DNA of 64,000 bases, taken from positions 124,001 through 188,000 of the forward strand of contig JBOEGJ010000006.1 of NCBI GenBank assembly GCA_050633365.1, given 5' to 3'. This stretch comes from Pseudomaricurvus sp050633365 (GTDB lineage Bacteria; Pseudomonadota; Gammaproteobacteria; Pseudomonadales; Cellvibrionaceae). A program made the position numbers and the translations under genes. Shown one piece after another: positions 54,607-62,474 of this stretch; position 1 is the stretch's first letter, and every line of letters starts with the position of its first letter. Under the pieces are notes generated by a model. The model ran no database searches. It was given only the letters and a program-made list of their open reading frames with translations, and was not told the DNA's origin.

Positions 54607-54936
54607 ATGATTGAAGCTATTATTGGATCAACCAGCGCCGAGAGAGTACTGGCCTTTATTACGGCGAGAGAACAAGGCTATGCCGCAGAAATTGCCAAGG
54701 CGTTTGAGACTGATTTAAGCCCCGTCCAAAAACAACTTGAGCGCATGGAGCGCGACGGCTTGCTGATTAACCAAAAAGTGGGCCGAACCCGAGTCTATCG
54801 CTACAACCCCCGCTACCCCTTCGTGACAGAAGTTCGCGCATTAATGGAGAAGACATTAAGCCTCTACCCCGAGGAGAGACAAGCGCAGCTTTTGTACGAC
54901 CGTCGTCGCCCCCGTAAAAAGGATAAGCCACTGTGA
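54607..54936 (+). CDS. Winged-helix regulator (ArsR/MarR-like) of a toxin-antitoxin-like pair
   Basis: 109 residues. SAERVLAFITAREQGYAAEIAKAFETDLSPVQKQLERMERDGLLINQKVGRTRVYRYNPRYPF is a winged helix; the tail is basic (RRRPRKKDK). The three operators immediately upstream imply autoregulation. The GTGA overlap at 54933-54936 couples it to the nucleotidyltransferase gene, an antitoxin-toxin-like layout. Confidence 0.85.
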   Translation: MIEAIIGSTSAERVLAFITAREQGYAAEIAKAFETDLSPVQKQLERMERDGLLINQKVGRTRVYRYNPRYPFVTEVRALMEKTLSLYPEERQAQLLYDRRRPRKKDKPL

Positions 54937-55482
54937 AACCAATAAAAGAACTCACACGCTTAGAATTTGGCTGCACTGGTTGCCGAAACGCTCAAAGAAG
55001 AAGGTATTGATGTTGTGCTGTCCGGTGGTTCATGTGTTTCGATTTATTCATCGGAAAAGTACGTATCCAAAGACTTAGACTTTATCGATACGAGCCTAAA
55101 AAGTAACCGTCAAATTGCCAAGGCCCTTCAGTCTATAGGGTTTGAAAATCAACCTAAAAACAGTCGTCACTTTGCCCATCCAGAAACCAGCCTTACGCTA
55201 GAGTTTCCGTCTGCACCTCTCATGATTGGCGACGAGCACATTAAGTCCAGTGCCGTCGATTCAATCGATACCGATCTGGGTACGCTTCGATTACTAACCC
55301 CGACCGACTGCGTTAAAGACCGACTCGCCAACTATTACTACTTCGGCGATAAACAGTGCCTCGAACAAGCACTGCTTGTTGCCAAAGAACACCCGATCAA
55401 TCTAGCCGCGTTAGAGCAATGACATAAGCATGAAGGACAAGAGTACCTATCCTTTTTGGAAAAACTCAAAGCCGCAAAATAG
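54933..55482 (+). pseudogene. AbiEii-like nucleotidyltransferase, frameshifted and truncated
   Basis: The gene should start at GTG 54933 (overlapping the HTH stop) as VKPIKELTRLEF, but an extra base at about 54967-54970 throws it out of frame; the remaining frame continues AALVAETLKEEGIDVVLSGG. The Pol-beta nucleotidyltransferase signature is GGSCVSIYSS...SKDLDFID, with catalytic Asp pair. It then stops at TGA 55420 where relatives have Trp; after this the frame continues HKHEGQEYLSFLEKL to TAG 55480. Homologues act as toxins or abortive-infection factors. Two independent lesions make decay more likely than sequencing error. Confidence 0.72.
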
Positions 55483-55894
55483 CTCAGCCATTTCATACAA
55501 ACCCGCCAACCAAAGTTTGGGCTAACTCCAAGCAGACTTTCAGTCTATTCAACGAAGATCTAAGCGAACTTCCAACCAATCCAACGATGTTTTAACCGCC
55601 CCCTGAGATTGGTTAACCGAACCGCCAAAACTTAACACTAAGGGCTGACCTGACTCGCCGATACTCCTGTCGGTTCTGCCTCCATACCCAACGAACAAGA
55701 TCGAGGCGTCAGATGGATCTTCCCGTAAAATGCACAAGACTTTTTAGCTTACGATATCTCGGTCGAGTGAAATCAACATAATTCAACTAAAAGCAGATTA
55801 CATAGACTGCGGTCTCTTCTAGAAGGTCACAATCATAGACCGAAAGAGATAATCCTAGGGAAAGCGCTTGGACTTAACATGAACTCAAACCCCA
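55483..55894. other. Gap between the nucleotidyltransferase remnant and the tRNA-Pro terminator
   Basis: 412 bases; a 62-codon frame on the minus strand (55549-55737) has no family resemblance. I see nothing else. Confidence 0.5.
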
Positions 55895-55936
55895 AAAACA
55901 AAAAAGCCGCTCAAGACTCGAAATCTCTAAGCGGCT
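55895..55936 (-). terminator. tRNA-Pro terminator
   Basis: AGCCGCT and AGCGGCT on the minus strand, separated by about 20 bases with some inner pairing, followed by TTTTTTG. Confidence 0.8.
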
Positions 55937-55954
55937 AATTCATAAGGTTTTTTA

Positions 55955-56031
55955 TGGTCGGAGTGGCCAGATTTGAACTGACGACCACCACACCCCCAGT
56001 GTGGTGCGCTACCAGGCTGCGCTACACTCCG
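55955..56031 (-). tRNA. tRNA-Pro(GGG)
   Basis: 77 bases with encoded CCA. Acceptor CGGAGTG/CACTCCG, anticodon stem CCACA/TGTGG with loop CTGGGGG (anticodon GGG), T-arm with GTTCAAATC. Sits at the end of the pheST-ihfA operon as in other gammaproteobacteria. Confidence 0.95.
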
Positions 56032-56178
56032 AAATCTGGTGTTTTAGGGCTAAGCTATTGATTTAACTTACATTAGCCCAAGGGGATGAGTGGGCTGAAT
56101 CATACCGGATCGAATTGGAATTGCAAGAGGTGGAGAGCTTTCTATCTCGGGGCTGATAAGCTGGCCGATCTTCTTATC

Positions 56179-56538
56179 TTAAGGGCGATCGAGGACTTCG
56201 AGAACCTGCTCTAGCTCGGAGATCATTTGGTTAACAAGCTGACCAAATTGCGAGGAATCTTGCTGGGCGTTGTCGCCGCTCATTTGCTGTCGAGCACCAC
56301 CAATGGTGAAGCCTTGATCGTACAAGAGGGCGCGAATTTGACGAATAGTGAGAACATCTTGGCGCTGGTAGTAACGACGATTACCGCGACGTTTAACCGG
56401 CGTTAACTGAGGAAACTCTTGCTCCCAATAGCGCAACACATGCGGCTTTACCGCACACAACTCACTGACCTCACCGATGGTGAAGTAGCGTTTGCCCGGA
56501 ATGACCGGCAGTTCGTCGTTATTGGTTGGTTCCAGCAT
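56179..56538 (-). CDS. MerR-family regulator (MlrA-like N-terminus)
   Basis: 119 residues from ATG 56538; the longer frame to 56673 runs inside ihfA. MerR helix-turn-helix YFTIGEVSELCAVKPHVLRYWEQEFPQLTPVKRRGNRRYYQRQDV, then a dimerisation helix. No metal-binding Cys set. This small MerR gene normally follows ihfA; here it overlaps it by 20 bases. Target unknown. Confidence 0.88.
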   Translation of the reverse strand: MLEPTNNDELPVIPGKRYFTIGEVSELCAVKPHVLRYWEQEFPQLTPVKRRGNRRYYQRQDVLTIRQIRALLYDQGFTIGGARQQMSGDNAQQDSSQFGQLVNQMISELEQVLEVLDRP

Positions 56539-56821
56539 AGCTTTCGACTCGAGCCTTGAGTTTCTGTCCTGGGCGGAAAGTGACCACACGGCGCGCAGAA
56601 ATCGGAATTTCTTCGCCCGTCTTGGGGTTTCGACCAGGTCGAGATGTCTTATCACGGAGATCGAAATTGCCAAAACCCGACAACTTCACGTGCTCGTTGC
56701 TTTCCAGCGCCGTGCGTATCTCTTCAAAGAACAGTTCGACGAGATCCTTGGCCTCACGCTTGTTGAAGCCAAGTTCTTCGTAGAGCATTTCAGCTAAATC
56801 CGCTTTGGTAAGCGCTGACAT
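56519..56821 (-). CDS. ihfA: Integration host factor alpha subunit
   Basis: 100 residues. LTKADLAEMLYEELGFNKREAKDLVELFFEEIRTALESNEHVKLSGFGNFDLRDKTSRPGRNPKTGEEIPISARRVVTF is canonical IHF-alpha with the DNA-intercalating Pro in GRNPKTGE. Sharp DNA bending protein, heterodimer with IHF-beta. 25 bases after pheT, its usual place. Confidence 0.97.
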   Translation of the reverse strand: MSALTKADLAEMLYEELGFNKREAKDLVELFFEEIRTALESNEHVKLSGFGNFDLRDKTSRPGRNPKTGEEIPISARRVVTFRPGQKLKARVESYAGTNQ

Positions 56822-56846
56822 AGCGAATGGCCTTATATCTGCCCCT

Positions 56847-59246
56847 CTACCTCAGGGAAGCGTTATACGTCTCCTCTAGGGATTTGATGACTGCATCCAT
56901 AGAGGCGTTGATTTCGTCCTCAGTAAGAGTGCGCGATGGATGCTGAAACGTCAACCCCAGAGCCACACTTTTTCTATGTGGATCAATGCCTTTGCCAACA
57001 TATACGTCAAACACCTTTAACTCAGAGAGCTGGTCCCCAGCCACCGCTTTAACGGCGTTTTGCAGGCTGTTGACGGCAACGGCTTGATCGACGATGACGG
57101 CAATATCACGGCGAACTTCAGGAAACTTAGACAGCGGCTGAAAGCTCGGAAGCTTGGCTTCGGCGATAGACGCTTGAGTAAGCTCAAACAAATAGACAGG
57201 CTGGCTTAAGCCCAGCTCTTTCTGCAATTGAGGATGCATGGCACCAATAAAGCCTACCTGCTCACCATTGCGGGCCACCGCAGCGGTTTGGCCCGGATGC
57301 AGTGCAGGGTGTTTAGCGGATTCGAAGCTAAAGCTAGCATCGTCGGACAACAGATCAAGAACCGACTCCAAATCGCCCTTTAAGTCGAAGAAATCGACAT
57401 TTTCAGACTTTCCGGTCCAACTCTCGTCTTCCCGAGGACCGTACACCAAACCGGCCAACATAGACTCTTGTTGGAGATTGGCAACACCCTTCCCTTGCGG
57501 GATAAAACGTTGGCCCGTTTCGAACAGACGCACACGGTTTTGCTGACGATTCAAATTGTGCTGTAAGGCGCCAACCAAGCCAGGCCACAGAGTGGTTCGC
57601 ATGACCGCCATGTCGGCACTGATTGGGTTTTGCAACTCAACCGGCTCGGCCTGAGGATCGAACAGCGCCAGCAGCTTAGGCTCAACAAAGCTATAGGCAA
57701 TCGCCTCCTCAAAACCGCGCCCAACCAATTGACTGCGAACAGCGCCAAGACCGATAGAGGCTTCACGCTGAATAGCAATGCTCAGGTCGGCGTTCAAGCT
57801 GGTGGTTGGCAAACGGTTGTAACCGTAAACACGGGCCAACTCTTCCAAAAGATCTTCTTCGATTGAGATATCAAAGCGGTAACTCGGCACCGAAAAGCGC
57901 CAGCCGCTGTCGGCCTTCACCGACATATTCAAACCCAAGCGCTCTAGAATATCGATCACTTCATCGTCGCCCATGCTGAATCCCAGCCCCGAAAGAATGC
58001 GATCGCGACGCAGAGTCACCTGACGCTCTTGAGGCTTGTGCTCGTTCTCAACAATGGTGAATGGGCCTGCTTCGCCACCGACGATCTCGAGCAACAACTG
58101 GCTAGCGCGCTCAATCGCGGCTTCTTGTAACTGGTAGTCGACTCCGCGCTCAAAGCGATGGGAGGAATCGGTGTGCAGCCCGTAATTACGTGCGCGCCCC
58201 GCAATTGAGACCGGATCGAAAAATGCGCTTTCGAGGAAAATATCTTTTGTAGTCGAGGTTACCGCAGTCGCTTCACCACCCATGATACCGGCCATGGCAA
58301 CGGCTTTTTCTTGGTCGGCAATAAGCAAGGTATCGGCTTTTAATTCGACTTCTTGCCCATCGAGCAATGTCAGCTTTTCACCATCTTTGGCCATACGCGC
58401 TTGTACGCCGCCGGCTAGTGTATTGAGATCAAAGGCGTGCATCGGCTGACCTTGCTCAAGCAGAACAAAGTTAGTTACATCGACCACAGCATCGATCGAA
58501 CGCACACCGGCGCGACGCAGCTTTTCTTGCATCCACAAGGGGCTAGGTTTGCTGACATCGACACCGCGAATCACTCGGCCCACGTAACGAGAGCAAGCTT
58601 CGCCCGCGTTTAACTCGACCGCCAGAGCGTCGTCGATGGTGGCGGTAACGGCTTCGATTTTGGGCTCGGTCACTGCCAAGCGATTCAATACACCCACATC
58701 GCGTGCAATACCTTTTACCGACAAACAATCGCTGCGGTTAGGGGTAAGATCGACTTCGATACACTGATCATCGAGGGAGAGATAATCGCGTAAATCGGCG
58801 CCCACGGGAGCGTCGGTTGCAAGCTCCCAAATTCCATCGCTGTCATCGCCCAACTGCAGTTCCGTTTGAGCGCACAACATGCCAAACGACTCAACACCAC
58901 GCAGCTTGGCTTTTTTGATTTTGAAGGGTTTGCCATCTTCGCCGGGAGGCAAAAACGATCCTACCGTAGCGAAGGGAATCTTAATGCCAGGGCGAGCATT
59001 GGGGGCACCGCAAACAACTTGGCAAATCTCATCGCCATTGCCGGCAACTTTGCAGACTCGAAGTTTATCGGCATCTGGGTGCTGCTCGGCTTCCAATATT
59101 TCACCGACCACTACACCGCTAAATTCACCGGCAACAGGCTCGACGGCATCGACCTCGAGTCCAGCCATGGTAATTTGCTCAACCAGATCGGCGGTTGAGA
59201 GTTGGGGATTGACCCATTCGCGTAACCAACTTTCGCTTATCTTCAT
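56847..59246 (-). CDS. pheT: Phenylalanyl-tRNA synthetase beta subunit
   Basis: 799 residues from ATG 59246 (MKISESWLREWVNPQLST); the longer frame to 59369 runs into the GIY-YIG gene and is rejected. tRNA-binding (EMAP-like) domain at 40-150, B3/B4 editing, B5 with FDISIEEDLLEELARVYGYN, and anticodon-binding FDX-ACB at the end (PSFQPLSKFPEVRRDIAVIV). Normally 15-30 bases after pheS; here 526 bases separate them. Confidence 0.96.
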   Translation of the reverse strand: MKISESWLREWVNPQLSTADLVEQITMAGLEVDAVEPVAGEFSGVVVGEILEAEQHPDADKLRVCKVAGNGDEICQVVCGAPNARPGIKIPFATVGSFLPPGEDGKPFKIKKAKLRGVESFGMLCAQTELQLGDDSDGIWELATDAPVGADLRDYLSLDDQCIEVDLTPNRSDCLSVKGIARDVGVLNRLAVTEPKIEAVTATIDDALAVELNAGEACSRYVGRVIRGVDVSKPSPLWMQEKLRRAGVRSIDAVVDVTNFVLLEQGQPMHAFDLNTLAGGVQARMAKDGEKLTLLDGQEVELKADTLLIADQEKAVAMAGIMGGEATAVTSTTKDIFLESAFFDPVSIAGRARNYGLHTDSSHRFERGVDYQLQEAAIERASQLLLEIVGGEAGPFTIVENEHKPQERQVTLRRDRILSGLGFSMGDDEVIDILERLGLNMSVKADSGWRFSVPSYRFDISIEEDLLEELARVYGYNRLPTTSLNADLSIAIQREASIGLGAVRSQLVGRGFEEAIAYSFVEPKLLALFDPQAEPVELQNPISADMAVMRTTLWPGLVGALQHNLNRQQNRVRLFETGQRFIPQGKGVANLQQESMLAGLVYGPREDESWTGKSENVDFFDLKGDLESVLDLLSDDASFSFESAKHPALHPGQTAAVARNGEQVGFIGAMHPQLQKELGLSQPVYLFELTQASIAEAKLPSFQPLSKFPEVRRDIAVIVDQAVAVNSLQNAVKAVAGDQLSELKVFDVYVGKGIDPHRKSVALGLTFQHPSRTLTEDEINASMDAVIKSLEETYNASLR

Positions 59247-59307
59247 TGATCTAACCGTTCCACTATTGGGCTGCTTTTTTATTAGCAGCACTTTCAATTT
59301 GTTGTTC

Positions 59308-59335
59308 GTCATCGCGAGCTGCACGAAGCGACCCA
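59308..59335 (+). repeat. GTCATCGCGAGC-type repeat, copy 1
   Basis: GTCATCGCGAGCTGCACGAA then GCGACCCA. Lies between pheT and the GIY-YIG gene. Confidence 0.7.
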
Positions 59336-59629
59336 CTACTGACAAAGCTCCGGATATAAATCCTGCCAATGCGGATTCATGTCCTCTATGAGCTGTATTT
59401 TCTTAGCTCTTGAGCCTGCCTTAATTTTTTTCTCTCGCTCAATGGCGGAGACAATCGACTGCGTGAGTTCAAAGTAAACCAAGCGATCGACTGTGTACTT
59501 TTTAGTAAACCCATCTACTAACTTGGCTTTATGCTGCCAGATGCGCTTGACCAAATCACTGGTCACTCCGGTGTAGAGTGTTCCGTGGTATTTATTTGCA
59601 ACAATATAAACTGCTGGCTGTTTTTCCAT
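59336..59629 (-). CDS. GIY-YIG nuclease domain protein inserted between pheS and pheT
   Basis: 97 residues: VYIVANKYHGTLYTGVTSDLVKRIWQHK carries the (V/G)YIV...LYTGV catalytic tyrosines with Arg29, and YFELTQSIVSAIEREKKIK holds the metal-binding Glu. Single-domain UvrC-type nuclease of the YhbQ/COG2827 kind. Its position inside an otherwise invariant operon and the repeats on both sides suggest a mobile or domesticated unit. Confidence 0.88.
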   Translation of the reverse strand: MEKQPAVYIVANKYHGTLYTGVTSDLVKRIWQHKAKLVDGFTKKYTVDRLVYFELTQSIVSAIEREKKIKAGSRAKKIQLIEDMNPHWQDLYPELCQ

Positions 59630-59666
59630 TTACCACATCCTTGTGATATTTGACCGAGTTCGCCAC

Positions 59667-59745
59667 TGGATTGCTTCGTCGCTTTTCTTCTCGCAATGAC
59701 AACATTAAAGAGCTGCCGTCATCGCGAGCGGAGCGCGGCGATCCA
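59667..59745. repeat. Two inverted GTCATYGCGAG repeats downstream of pheS
   Basis: The complement of 59667-59700 reads GTCATTGCGAGAAG...GCGACGAAGCAATCCA; 59718-59745 reads GTCATCGCGAGCGGAGCGCG then GCGATCCA in the opposite orientation. With copy 1 at 59308 the GIY-YIG gene is bracketed. This GTCATTGCGAG...GCAATCC motif is common in many proteobacterial genomes near such genes. Confidence 0.75.
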
Positions 59746-59772
59746 TTAGTGGTACGACCTCATAAAGCTCTA

Positions 59773-60807
59773 CTAAAACTGTTTTAAGAACTTCAAATCG
59801 TTCTCGAAGAACAATCGCAAGTCGTTGACACCATAGCGCAGCATGGCTAAACGCTCGACTCCCATACCAAAGGCAAAACCGGTGTAAGTTTCGGTATCGA
59901 CACCACTGGCCTTAAAGACATTGGGGTGCACCATGCCACAACCCATCACTTCCAACCAACCCGTGTGACTACAGACACGACAGCCATCGCCACCACAGTT
60001 AGTGCACTGGATATCCACTTCTGCCGATGGCTCAGTGAACGGGAAATAAGACGGACGGAAACGCACAGGAACGTCGGCCTCGAAAAAGGCTTTTAAGAAT
60101 TGATCCACCGTGCCTTTCAAATCGGCGAAACTAATGTTCTTGTCGACCACCAAACCCTCGACCTGATGAAACATAGGCGTATGAGTTAAATCTGAATCGC
60201 AACGGTAAACACGGCCGGGGCAGATAATACGAATCGGCGGCTCTTGATTCTCCATGGTGCGAACCTGTACCGGTGAGGTATGTGTTCGCAATACATGCTT
60301 GGTATCACCATCCTCTTCGGCTGCACGCACGTAAAAGGTGTCGTGCATGGCGCGAGCAGGGTGATGGGCAGGAATATTGAGCGCCTCGAAGTTGTGGTAG
60401 TCATCTTCGATTTCTGGGCCCTCTTCGACCTCGTAACCCACGGCGGCAAAGATATTCTGTATGCGCTGCAAAGTACGGGTCACTGGATGCAAACCACCGG
60501 TGGTCTGACCGCGACCGGGCAAGGTGACATCGATGGTTTCTTCGGCCAATTTTGCATCGATGGCGGCCTGCTCCATCGCTTGCTTGCGCTCAGTAATTTT
60601 TTGCTGAACCGCCTGTTTGGCTTCGTTAATTTTTGCACCGGCCGCAGGACGCTCTTCGTTGGACAACTTGCCCAAACCTTTTAGCAACGCGGTAATTTGA
60701 CCTTTTTTACCCAGGTACTCAACGCGCACATGATCCAGTGCAGCGAGGTCTTCGGCATCAGCCACTAAGTTGAGCGCTTCGTCTGTTAGCGCCGCCAAAT
60801 TTTCCAT
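59773..60807 (-). CDS. pheS: Phenylalanyl-tRNA synthetase alpha subunit
   Basis: 344 residues from ATG 60807; the TTG one codon earlier is less likely because GGGAGACC is spaced for the ATG. N-terminal coiled coil, then class II motifs: motif 1 HPVTRTLQRIQNIFAAVGYE, motif 2 RTHTSPVQVRTM...RVYRCDSD, motif 3 FGMGVERLAMLRYGVNDLR. A CxxC-x-CxxC-like cluster CTNCGGDGCRVCSHTGWLEV is present. Forms the alpha2beta2 enzyme with PheT. Confidence 0.97.
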   Translation of the reverse strand: MENLAALTDEALNLVADAEDLAALDHVRVEYLGKKGQITALLKGLGKLSNEERPAAGAKINEAKQAVQQKITERKQAMEQAAIDAKLAEETIDVTLPGRGQTTGGLHPVTRTLQRIQNIFAAVGYEVEEGPEIEDDYHNFEALNIPAHHPARAMHDTFYVRAAEEDGDTKHVLRTHTSPVQVRTMENQEPPIRIICPGRVYRCDSDLTHTPMFHQVEGLVVDKNISFADLKGTVDQFLKAFFEADVPVRFRPSYFPFTEPSAEVDIQCTNCGGDGCRVCSHTGWLEVMGCGMVHPNVFKASGVDTETYTGFAFGMGVERLAMLRYGVNDLRLFFENDLKFLKQF

Positions 60808-60847
60808 CAAGGTCTCCCAATCGCGAGAAGCTTATTATGTGTGAAAG

Positions 60848-60900
60848 TGTTTTTTGTAATTCGGCATCAGCGCTTTACATCGCGCAAATTACAAAAAGCA
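60848..60900 (-). promoter_or_regulatory. Long hairpin in the pheS leader
   Basis: TGTTTTTTGTAATT and AATTACAAAAAGCA (13 of 14 pairing, one G-U) bracket a 25-base loop that itself contains GCGC pairs. It lies 40 bases before pheS. Candidate attenuation or anti-termination element. Confidence 0.55.
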
Positions 60901-60956
60901 CCTAGGGCGTTTCTAAAACAACATTCATCATTTTTGATTTCGTTGCTCTAAAAAAC

Positions 60957-60993
60957 AAAAAGGGAGAAGCTGAACAAACAGCTCCCCCCTTTT
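60957..60993 (-). terminator. Terminator/attenuator between rplT and pheS
   Basis: GGGGGGAGCTG and CAGCTTCTCCC pair on the minus strand with one mismatch, followed by TTTTTG. In E. coli pheST is controlled by attenuation at this point. Confidence 0.75.
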
Positions 60994-61021
60994 CGTATTC
61001 GTACTGAATAAGGTTTGGCGA

Positions 61022-61378
61022 TTAAGCCAGAGCTGCTTTTGCCTGAGCAACAACAGCTGCAAATGCAACCTTGTCGTGTACAGCTAGGTCAGCCAATACG
61101 CGACGATCCAGTTCGATATTTGCTTTTTTCAGACCAGCGATCAAGCGGCTGTAGCTCAGGCCTTCGGCGCGAGATTGAGCATTGATACGAGTGATCCACA
61201 AAGCACGGAAGTTACGCTTTTTGACACGACGGTCACGGTAAGCGTACTGACCTGCTTTGATAACAGCTTGTTTGGCAACGCGGAATACACGTGAACGTGC
61301 ACCGTAGTAGCCTTTAGCTTGCTTTAAAATTTTCTTGTGACGACGACGCGCCTCTACACCACGTTTTACTCGAGCCAT
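61022..61378 (-). CDS. rplT: 50S ribosomal protein L20
   Basis: 118 residues: MARVKRGVEARRRHKKILKQAKGYYGARSRVFRVAKQAVIKAGQYAYRDRRVKKR is canonical L20; assembly factor for 23S rRNA and translational repressor of the rpmI-rplT operon. 34 bases after rpmI. Confidence 0.98.
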   Translation of the reverse strand: MARVKRGVEARRRHKKILKQAKGYYGARSRVFRVAKQAVIKAGQYAYRDRRVKKRNFRALWITRINAQSRAEGLSYSRLIAGLKKANIELDRRVLADLAVHDKVAFAAVVAQAKAALA

Positions 61379-61412
61379 GGTTTAATTCCTCAATAAGATT
61401 AAGTCAGACCAA

Positions 61413-61607
61413 TTACTTGGCGCGAAACATACGATCGATTGCTGGTACATCAACCGGCTCAACCAGACTAGTACCACGCAGCTGACGCTTACGCTTGGTA
61501 GTCATCTTAGTAAGGATGTGGCTCTTGTTGGCAGACTTACGCTTGTAGCCGCCCGCAGATTTTTTGAAGCGCTTAGCAGCACCACTGTGTACTTTAGCTT
61601 TTGGCAT
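61413..61607 (-). CDS. rpmI: 50S ribosomal protein L35
   Basis: 64 residues from ATG 61607 (MPKAKVHSGAAKRFKKSAGG); upstream in-frame codons to 61655 are excluded since the L35 start is invariant. KRKSANKSHILTKMTTKRKRQLR is typical. Confidence 0.97.
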   Translation of the reverse strand: MPKAKVHSGAAKRFKKSAGGYKRKSANKSHILTKMTTKRKRQLRGTSLVEPVDVPAIDRMFRAK

Positions 61608-61760
61608 GAGAATCTTCTCTTTATTGGAACAAAATGTTCCGGTTAAACAAATCACTTACTCAGAAACTAAAACGTCATCGCGTTCGTTACAGCTGATACG
61701 CGATGACGACAAGATCTGGTAAAGCGCCATATAAAGTCATCTAGGCAGCTAAAAGCCCGA

Positions 61761-62303
61761 TCACTTTCTCTTTTTGGGGGCAATAACCATGAGCAGTTGA
61801 CGACCTTCCATCTTCGGATACTGCTCTACAGTGCCAAGCTCTTCAAGATCGGTTTCGATGCGTTTCATCATCTCCATGCCGAGCTCTTGGTGAGCCATTT
61901 CGCGACCACGATATCGCAGTGATATCTTGACCTTGTCCCCATCTTCAAGGAAACGAGTAAGATTACGTAACTTAATCTTATAGTCTCCAATATCCGTCCC
62001 TGGGCGAAATTTCATTTCTTTAATTTGCTGCTGCTTTTGCTTCTTCTTAGCAGCGGCTTTGGTCTTCTTAATATCAAACAAGTGCTTGCCGTAATCCATC
62101 ACCTTACAAACTACGGGCTCTGCATCTCCGTTCATGAGAACCAGATCCAGGTTGGCACTTTGAGCTTTTTCCAACGCCTCAGCTAAAGGAACGATACCAA
62201 GTTGGTCTCCCTCAGCTCCAATCAAGCGAACCTCTGATGCTTCAATTTGATCGTTAATTGGCGCTTTTTTAGAACGTCCTTTGGAATTGTCTCGTTTGAT
62301 AAT
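61761..62303 (-). CDS. infC: Translation initiation factor IF-3
   Basis: 180 residues starting at ATT 62303 with AGGAG 7 bases upstream; an ATG frame (62225) would remove the N-terminal domain. Starts MIKRDNSKGRSKKAPINDQI then EVRLIGAEGDQLGIV; C-domain with KEMKFRPGTDIGDYKIKLRNLTRFL and MEGRQLLMVIAP. The rare ATT start, known from E. coli infC, allows IF-3 to repress its own translation. Confidence 0.95.
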   Translation of the reverse strand: MIKRDNSKGRSKKAPINDQIEASEVRLIGAEGDQLGIVPLAEALEKAQSANLDLVLMNGDAEPVVCKVMDYGKHLFDIKKTKAAAKKKQKQQQIKEMKFRPGTDIGDYKIKLRNLTRFLEDGDKVKISLRYRGREMAHQELGMEMMKRIETDLEELGTVEQYPKMEGRQLLMVIAPKKRK

Positions 62304-62474
62304 ATTAATCTCCTAAAATATGACCTAAATAAACCTCAAAGCTTGTCTTTTCCCGCAATAGCCGCGTTGTATTCATGCTCGAATCCTCATGTATGTCTAT
62401 ACACTGCGGTTCTGCGCGTGAATACGCCTTGCTCTGGCGAGAAAATCCTGCGTTTTGCAGTCTATTTCTACGGC

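Noticed and set aside
55549..55737. 62-codon minus-strand frame
   Set aside because: No family resemblance and no context.
56538..56673. Longer N-terminus of the MerR regulator
   Set aside because: It lies within ihfA in another frame; the conserved protein starts at ATG 56538.
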